From assembly GCA_963931865.1 (NCBI GenBank), contig OZ007510.1:12549981-12613980 (forward strand): 64,000 bases of DNA, written 5' to 3'. The notes under the pieces are model-generated. The model did not search any database and was not told the origin of the DNA. It was given only the letters and a program-made list of their open reading frames with translations. Shown here piece after piece: positions 39,001 to 48,000 of this stretch (its first letter is position 1; every line of letters begins with the position of its first letter). The position numbers and the translations under genes are program-made. The DNA is from Axinella damicornis. Lineage: Eukaryota > Porifera > Demospongiae > Axinellida > Axinellidae.

Positions 39001-42000
39001 GGAGGAGAAGAGGAAGATGTAAAGAGTGGGTGAGGGGAAGAGGAATGGAGAGGAGGAAATGGAGAGATGAAGGAGGGAGAAAGAGAGAAGAGAAGGGGGG
39101 GGGGGGGGGGGGGGTGAAGAGGAGGAGGGGGAGAGGGAGTGGAGAGGAGGAGGAGGGGGAGAGAGTGGAGAGGAGGGGGAGGAGAACAGAAGGGAGGGGG
39201 ATAGGGAGTGGAAGAGGAGAAGAGAAGGGGAGGGGAAGGGGGAGTGGAGAGGAGGAGGGGAAGAGAAGGGAGAGAGGGAGTGGAGGAGAAGAGAAGGGGA
39301 GAGGGAGGGGGACTGGAGAGGAGGAGGGGAAGAGAAGGGGGAGAGGGAGTGGAGGAGGAGAAGAGAAGGGGAGGGGAAGGGGGAGTGGAGAGGAGGAGGA
39401 GGAGAAGAGAAGGGGGAGAGGGAGTGGAGAGGCAAAAGGATACTGTACTCATGCAGTATTAGTTGTGCCATCTTTTCACTCATCTTGGTCAGCGTAAGGG
39501 TTGCATTGATGGAGAGCCCTCCACCTTTCTTCACCTGCAATATGTACATGTGTACATGTAAGACAAAAGTGACTAATAATTTGGTAGCTCCCACATTATA
39601 CTAGCTCTCCACATTATACCTTGAAGTAGATGTTGGGTGGCTGTTTGTTGAGTCGGATGCCAACTGACTCCAGCTCTTTCTCCAGCAATCCCTTCTGCAC
39701 CTCACCCTTCACTGCGTCTAACATCATCAGGACGACATCTGCTGTGCGAGCCACTGCTATCACTTGACGCCCACGTCCTTTTCCTAGGGGGAAAGAGAGG
39801 GAAGGAGAAGATGAATGGGAAGGAGTTATGAAAGGAGGGAGGGAGGGGAGGGAGGGAGGGGAGGGAGGGAGGGGAGGGAGGGAGGGATGGAGGGAGGGGA
39901 GGGAGGGAGGGAGAGAGGGAGGGAGGGAGGGAGGGAGGGAGGGAGGGAGGGAGGGAGGGAGGGAGGGAGGGAGGGAGGGAGGGAGGGAGGGAGGGAGGGA
40001 GGGAGGGAGGGAGGGAGGGAGGGAGGGTGGGTGGAGGTAGTAGAACTGCAGGTGACTGATACATACCTTGTGATGCTCCCTCAATAATCCCAGGCAAGTC
40101 CAGCAACTGGATGTTAGCATCGTTATACTACAGATAGAATAACAACAATCACGTGCATGCTCACCAGTGGTTAGTGTGGACCATGCTGAGATGGAGGACT
40201 AACCTCTACTACTCCCGGGATGCATGTTAGAGTGGTGAACTCGTACGATGCTGATTCACTGTGTGTGGCCGTCAGCTTGTTCAGTAGTGTAGACTGAAAC
40301 ACAATGAACCAATGTGTATGATAGCACCGGATGTAACTGAGGTGATGATGGTGTTCACAGGAAACACACTATGTTGATAGACTCAGTGTATTTCCTGTAA
40401 ATTGTAAGCCATTCATGTAGCCTCGTTCCCAGGCCCCGCCCAGCTTTTCGTCGCTTGCAGTACGGAAAAGCGAGGAGATCCTGGTATGTTTCCCCACGTG
40501 AGCATTACGTAATCGACAAATGGCAAAATTTTCAAGCAAAGTTTTGCGTATTGTTCAACCAACTACACCTACACGTTCAACGCTTGGTGTGTATGACTGT
40601 CACCCCCCGCTAGCCCAGATACGCATGGCAAGTTACCTGCAGGTACCTTAGCTGTTCTGAGCCCCAGATAGTCCATGTTCCTTTCTACCACCTTTCGACC
40701 CTCGATGTCACGCATGTGAGGAAACATACCAGGCCCTTTCCTTTGCGTTCTTTCATGCAACAGAAAGCGGCGCACAGACCTGGGAACGAGGCTACCATTC
40801 ATGCACACGTGCTTGGCTCTCAACATACGTAATGTTTCTTTCTGCTCAGATCCTTCCTCTTTACCAACCATAGACAGTCTTTCAGCTTGCAAGATACAGC
40901 CTCGTTCCCAGGCTCTCCCACACGTGCTGTAAGCGACGAAATGCTGGGCGATGGGCTGGGAACGAGGCTACCCTAGATAAGGTTCTCTTGGGTTTCACCT
41001 CCAAACCTCACACAGGATTGCACACAGCCACACAACCACATTTGTGACACTAACCACACCCACTTGTTAATGACTATTCAATCAAGCTTCTTGGTAACTC
41101 GCTCTAGCAGAATATTGGCTTAATTGAACACTGGAATATGAGGCTATACAAGGTGAGAGGACTGTTTTCTAGGCCCATTTATGCTTTATATGGAATTTGG
41201 GCTATATTTAGACTCTGACAACTGTATACATGTAGCTGTGTTCGTTCTTATGACTGGTCCCCTTTTCTATCTTGTTCGCAGAATGCTGATGACACGCAAA
41301 GGGCTATGGATGCTGATTGTGATGACAAAGTGACGATATCACCCTTGACGGTTTCAAGTGCCTCGTAAGACAATGGACGACAGGATGAAGGGGTTGGTTC
41401 AACATGGGAAAGCCCTGCCCCCAAAACAGTCCTCACTAGCCTCATTCCCAGGCTCCCCCTTGCGCGCACGGGGAGGAAGCGTATGCTATGTCCTCACTGC
41501 TGAGGAGGAGGTGGTGCTTGTTGGTGTATATGGCTCAATGAGGCTTCCCACTCACTCGAACAACTGTGATAGCATTTGCGTTGCCATAGCGAAGAGAAAC
41601 GGAAAAGCTGATTGGTTCAACCTCAAGTATGGCCCAAGCAAGCATTGGCGGTCAAATTTTAGAAAGAGACACCACAAGTTAATAATAACACTTTGAAAGA
41701 GCAATAAAGTTGATTATGATAGACTTAGTTCCAGCAGACTCTGACGATCCATGGTTTGAATGTATGCCGATTGGTAAAAACACTCTTGGAAAATTCATGC
41801 AGTCTATCTGTCAAGACGATATGGGCACATAGAAGAAAAGAAAGTCAACCACAGCTTGCGCAGCAGGCCGTGTCGAGGGTGCTGACAGCCCCGTCTTCAG
41901 GATGCAACCGTCACAGTTACCTTCAAGAGCTCCAAAAACAATCAGCTGTGTGTTCGGTCAAGAGCGCATAAGTAGGTCGCGCGGAGTACTCCGGGGAGCG

Positions 42001-45000
42001 CGATCTACTTATGCGCTCTTGGTTCGGTGAAACCTACCCCATTCTTCAGTAAGCAACCTACCTCATTACCTGTTCTAGTACGGCAACCTACCTCAGCTTG
42101 TTCGGTTGTGCAACTTTGGACTATCTTCAACTGTGAAGTCCCAGCGTCGTGTTATGCAGCTTGACTCTTCATCGTTTATCTCTTCAATGTTTAATGGCCT
42201 TAGCAACTGCACAATTAACATTTCTCCTCAGCAACTTAATGTGAATCTTCAGCCACAACAGCCACAAAACCAAGTTGATGACTCGGTGGATGAGTTTCAT
42301 AGGCTGGTCAACTCACTCTGTACATGCTGATTTTGCTTAGAGTATAGTTGTACAAATTCCACCAATCAGATTGTTCACTGCGAGGTATCTAAATCCCATA
42401 GTGAAACCTCGTACGGGGGTTTCACTATTGAGCCCACAGGGTACTGTACTTGTAAAAAGTTAATGTTTACTGCCAACGTGAAATCTATGGCAAATAAATA
42501 ACAGGCTACTGTTTTATACAGCTGCTTTAGAATTACAGGCAGTGCACATATCTGTGTACTCAGTCTCTGTGTACGTTTTTGTTGGAAGTGCAACGGCTAC
42601 ATCAAACCATGAGCGCTCGAAGGAGGAGCTATATAAGCGGGTGGTCACTGGTGGAGTGGAGCCAAGTTGAGGGGCGGAGCCATGTGACTGCTCGATCGTG
42701 CGCGCAAGTCACTCGAGTGCCTCGTATGTCAGCGGCCTTGTCGTACTCGTAACCAGTCTGTTATTTCGTCGAGAAGGACCTCCGACTCGTAGGTTATTTT
42801 GTTGACAACTGAAGCGCTAGCGTAGTTACCGTTGCTATACTCTAAATCGGTTAGACACTGAGACCAATGGGATCTACGCGATTTAGAAACCCTCAGGCCC
42901 TTAGTAGCACCCTCGCTGCGCTCGGGACGCTACAGCCCAGGGCCCTCGGGTTTCTAAATCGCGTAGATCCCTTGGTCTCAGTGTCTTAGACTATTGGGTT
43001 TGCTATCATTATGTGCATCCTCTGTACGTGTTTGCACATGTTTGCTTAAACTGGTATCTTACGTTTTGGTGTACACCCCCTTGCATCTTATCAATGGCTT
43101 CACTGGCGTGCGTCTAGATTAGCAGCAGGGCAATAACTTGTCATTGCCCTGCTGTGTGGTTACTACAGGGCTATATTGCCCTGTCAGTGGCTTTGATCCA
43201 CCCACGCAATGGGCTATAACCCAAGATAACACTTCGGAAAAGCGATAACGCTGATCGTGATAGACTTAGCTCAAGAGAACATATTATATTCTACCTCCCC
43301 CCACATACCACTCAAGCTCTCCAGCCGCTTAAGTCACTAAAGGATTTCTTTTCCAAATCGGTACAACCTGTACTTTGCCGGTGTTGTCAAAGGGCCTTTT
43401 GGGAGTGCTTTTTCAGTCCCCATTATTAAGGCAGGATTTGCAAAGTCTTCCTTCAACCCCAATGCCATTGACAGGTCCAAAATGATATTGAGATCCAGTT
43501 CCTCTCAATCCAATGAATCCCAACCTACATGTACGGCCAAATTTTCTGAGACTGAAACAGTGTCCCATCAGCCAATTATACCAAGTGACCAATCTGTTGG
43601 GACGCTACGCCTTCAAACAAGTGAGGAACTCCCACCTTCGTCATTTTCTTTCAGTGATTCACAGCTTGAGAACTTCCACTCCTTTTCCAGAAACAACCCT
43701 TAGTGTTTCTCACTCATCAGACAGCATGCTTGAAAGCTTGGTCTTGGCTAGTGCAACCCCAACTCCAATGGTCTCTCCTTGCAATCACAGAACTCACAGA
43801 TCAGTGGGGTTTCGACAAGCACTCCTGAAAATCCAATTATCATACCTTCTTCAATCCCCGTAACTCCTCATTCCTCAGGCAGATCAACCCCACCTTCGCT
43901 CATCACTAATCCTCTTGTGGCTGCTGGGCTAATCCCAGAAGATCTTTCTGATATTCTTTCAGCCCCGAGGAAGCAACAGCAAGCAAGTGACGATGGATAG
44001 AACTGGAGCAAGAGTATTGACTGCAGATGAGGATGAGTATTTCAAGATGAAAGATCGGAAGCAGACGAGTTGAAGGAGAAAACAAAACAAGAGCGAGAGG
44101 AGAAAGAGCGAGAGAGAGAGAGAGCAGGAAAGGAACAACAGAAAGCCGAAAAGGAGGGGCAAAAAGCAGACAAGAAGGGACAGGAGAAACAGATGCCCAA
44201 ACCACAGAAGTGGAATTGTGTGGGTTCTCAGGAGAAAATGAATAAACATCAAAGGTGAGATGATGCAGCGTTCTCGCTAAAGCGCGGAACCGCGGCGCCC
44301 CGCCGCACTTAGTACTCCAGTGCGGCCGTCTATTATTCATGCGCACGGCGTGCGCATATGAATAAATTTACTCGAGGCGCCACGTGTTTGCGATATGGTG
44401 GTGACCTGCTTGTACAGTATGTTACAGCACTGTTTAACTTAATCATTAGCCACAAATTTATACCAACTTCTTCCCAACATGGCCTACATGTAACTGTCCC
44501 CATACCTAAGTCCTCTGACAAACCCCTCTAACTACCGAGGCATCACCCTCCTTTCTAACGTCGGGAAACTGCTCGAGAAAGTAATCCTGCTGCGCCTGTA
44601 CAATCGCACAAAGCTCGACTCCTGTATGAGCCCTCTCCAGGGTGGTTTCAAACTTGGTGTAAGCTGCCTTCACATCGCAATGATATTTCAAGAAGCCATC
44701 CAGCACATCAGGGAGAAAGGCAAGAAAGCCTATGTCGCTCTCCTGGACGTGAGAAAGGCATTCGACACGGTGTGGCATGATGGACTATTTCATAAGCTCT
44801 TCCAACTGGGGGTTAAGGACCATGCATGGCGCCTACTGAGGAAATGGTATTCCTCATCATCCTGTTCAGTGCTGTGGAATGGTGTGTGCTCAAGATCCTT
44901 CAACATCAATCAAGGGGTCAAGCAGGGTGGCGTACTATCGTATAGCATCTACCTCAACGACCTCCTGATAGAACTACAGCAGTCAAAGCTCGATGCTAAA

Positions 45001-48000
45001 ATGGGAGAAATTTACTGCAGTGCCCCAGCCTATGCTGACGACTTGGCCCTTTAGCCTCCTCCCCAGAGGAACTACAGAAAATGCTGGATATAGTACATGC
45101 CTACTCTAACAAGTGGAGGTACAGGTTGAATGCATCCAAATCTAAGATAATGATTTTTGGAGCAGCCAAGCCGAAAAGCCTGGGAGTAAATGTAACACTC
45201 AATGGCCAACCCCTGGAGATAGTGGAGGAATATACTCACCTTGGAGTCCTCAGATCATCGGGCTGTACTACCACTGCCAGAACTAGCCGTCAAATTAGTG
45301 CAGCAAGATCAGCCTTCTTTGCGCTCAATAGGGTCGGCTCCAGGTTTGGGTGCATTCACCCAATCACCTCAATGCACCTGTACTCCTCAATCTGTCTTCC
45401 CCGCATGTTATATGAGTGTGAGCTATGGGCAGTGACAAAAACTGAGATGGAAATGCTTGAAAGATTGCACAGGAAAATTCTCTGCACAGTTCAAGGCCTC
45501 CCATTGCGCTGCCCCAATTCTGGCCTGCTTGCTGCAATTGGTGGCCAGTCAATTACTGATCTGATAGCAATCAAGAAGCTCCTCTTTGTCCATTCAATCA
45601 CATCACTCCCAGAACACTCACTTCCTCGCCAGGTTCTGACTCAGAGGCTGCAAGCACCCAATGCCAAGGCCATCCACACTAACGTCCTCTGACTCACTCA
45701 ATCTCCCCTCCGCTATTGCAGCATGCTCCATCTAAGCCAGTGTGGAAGAGGGTAGTGTCTGGCGTTATCCATGCCAGAGCAGAAATGTCCCTACTTGAGG
45801 AGGCAGAACACAAATGCAGCCTACATCTCCTTTCCCAGATGGATCCACGCTCAGGTAGCCCATCCACCCTCTGGACTATCACCCACAACAAGGACCTGCT
45901 ACACCTCACAGCCAGGAACAAGTTCAGAATACATCTCGTTCTTGGCTGCCATGGGCTCGAGTCTGATGCTGCCCGCTTCCGGAAGAGAAGAGGTGAGCTT
46001 GAAGTTGTTCTCCGTTTGCAAGCAACACGGCACAAAGCAGAGAAACAGCGCAGGGACATGGACAGATAAACCGTACACCTTGTTCCCCCCCCCGCTCTAT
46101 GTAAAAATCCTGGCGAGAACACTGTGATGACTATACCAAGTCGTCCGACTCTGATGATGAAGTTGGTGAAGATTGTACGCAACCTTGTAAAAGGGTGAAT
46201 GGCTGTAATTGATACACTGAGATAAATCTCTTGTTAGTGAACGCAGCAATCTTCAATAAACCATCTATGTTTCACCACCAATAACAGATTAATTTGGTGT
46301 GGCCTTATCTTATACCGAGTGGTTATTGGTCCAGCAGGAAGTAGGCCGATAGGTTAGGGTATTAGGACAAGTTCTGAATGTGCAGGCGTGCCCATTACCT
46401 ATACTTATAGTATGTACTTCCTGCCGGACCAATATCCACGTCGTATTTTACGCAGTGTATGTTCAGAGAGCAAGATGCCCAGTTATATATTGTGATCTAC
46501 ATGATGGACACACACCGCAGTACAATGAGTAGCAACAGGAGCGCATGAGCCACCGAAGGCGGCAAGGAGCCATTCAACTCTGTATGCCTGCCCTAGGATA
46601 TGTAGTAGTCCTTCACACCTCCAAAATTTCACCTTATATGGCAAGAGGCCATTCCGTATGCAGCTGTAAGGATTTGTGTGAAACCTAGCTAAGTAGGTGT
46701 GAAATACAAAGTGGCCTTTGTGCAGCTAGCCATAGTTGTACTAGAGCTAGCTGACTTACAGGGGTACCGCAAAGGTCTTCCATAAACCAAAACGTGTGAG
46801 GGACTACTACATGTCTTTACTAGTTGAACGCTCCTTCGACGCCTTCGGCGGCTCATGCGCTCCTGCATGGTAGCAAGCTATATACTCACTTTACCGACTG
46901 AAGGGAATCCTATTAGTGCCACCCTAGCATCACCAGATTTCATCACATCAAACCCCTCACCCTGCACACGGAGTCAGGAGGGAGAGGAGGAAAGAAAGAA
47001 GGGAGGGAGAGAGGGGCAAGGACATCAGTACCATTGCTGGAGAAACTAGCCTCAAGAGGTAGTCACTGCAATAAGTGCCATGGTAACCCTGTACTATGAA
47101 GGCTGAGCACTCTTGCCAAAATCAAGGTGTCTGGCATGATCGTGCAGCCATGGGTAGTTATTGGACAGTCCCGTACAGGTTGTGACCTCAATACAGTCAT
47201 ATGTACATTAATCCTACATCTACAAAATGTATAAAACCTACAATATAATAGTTCTATACTACACGGTACGCATTAATCTGATATACCACTTGGTTAACCA
47301 ATCAGATTGGTATTACACTTTTTTCTTGAGGTACTGCTGTAATAGAAAGCTGATTGACGAATACTTCGCTTAGTAACGCCGTTGCAGAACCTGGTTGCTA
47401 GGCAGCCTACAGCTTACCTTCAGTTGTAGGGTTGAAAAAGGGAGCAAGGTTGAAGCAGAGAAAGCGACTGCCTCTTTTGCCCTTCCAAAGTAAGTTTCAC
47501 GAGCGGAACACCGTAGCTTAGACGAGCTGCTCACACGCGCTGTTTAGATGTACATAGCTACGCTCTGGTTCCAAACCTGTACCGAACCAGGACCGACAAC
47601 CACAGCCACGCCTATTGCATGAAGCGACGCTCGTGCCGTGACCCGAGTCGCTAGCGTTAGCGCTTAGGCTTAAGCACTTGCTACCAACCGTGCCTGCTGC
47701 GTGTCGAGTGACGCTCCAAGTTTCACCAACGCATCCAACAGCAACACTAAGAAAACCACCGTGATGTAGCTAAGATGTAGGATTAATCTGTGATAGTTTG
47801 GTCTACTGTGGTATTTTGGATTAATAGCACTCGCAATGCAGTCAGGAAGTAAATAGCACACAGCTTCGTCTCATGCTATTTTACGCTTCCTGACTGCATT
47901 GCTTGTGCTATTAATCCCAAATACCACAGTGGACCATCCTATTACATATACATATACCATAATGATGACGTCATCCCATAGAAGCACAGGTGAGTATATA

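Larger units (their letters stand above)
41380..44260 (+). pseudogene. Decayed Tigger/pogo-like DNA transposon
   Basis: Three blocks on the plus strand look like one broken transposase gene. At 41495-41690, [20 protein letters not shown], then [12 protein letters not shown] and [11 protein letters not shown], resembles the CENP-B/Tc5-type helix-turn-helix. At 43280-43336, [17 protein letters not shown] is the end of a DDE_1 domain. At about 43430-43500, [17 protein letters not shown] is the usual tail. A charged region ([19 protein letters not shown]) follows near 44090-44190. The first two Asp of the catalytic triad are not found: the middle part is replaced by other sequence, including two large hairpins. 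Stops and frame changes separate the blocks. DRG2 intron 3, opposite strand. Confidence 0.65.

Noticed and set aside
38910..39594. Minus-strand frames of 180-218 codons rich in Pro/Leu/Ser
   Set aside because: They translate the purine/pyrimidine satellite of DRG2 intron 7; only 39534-39444 is exonic.
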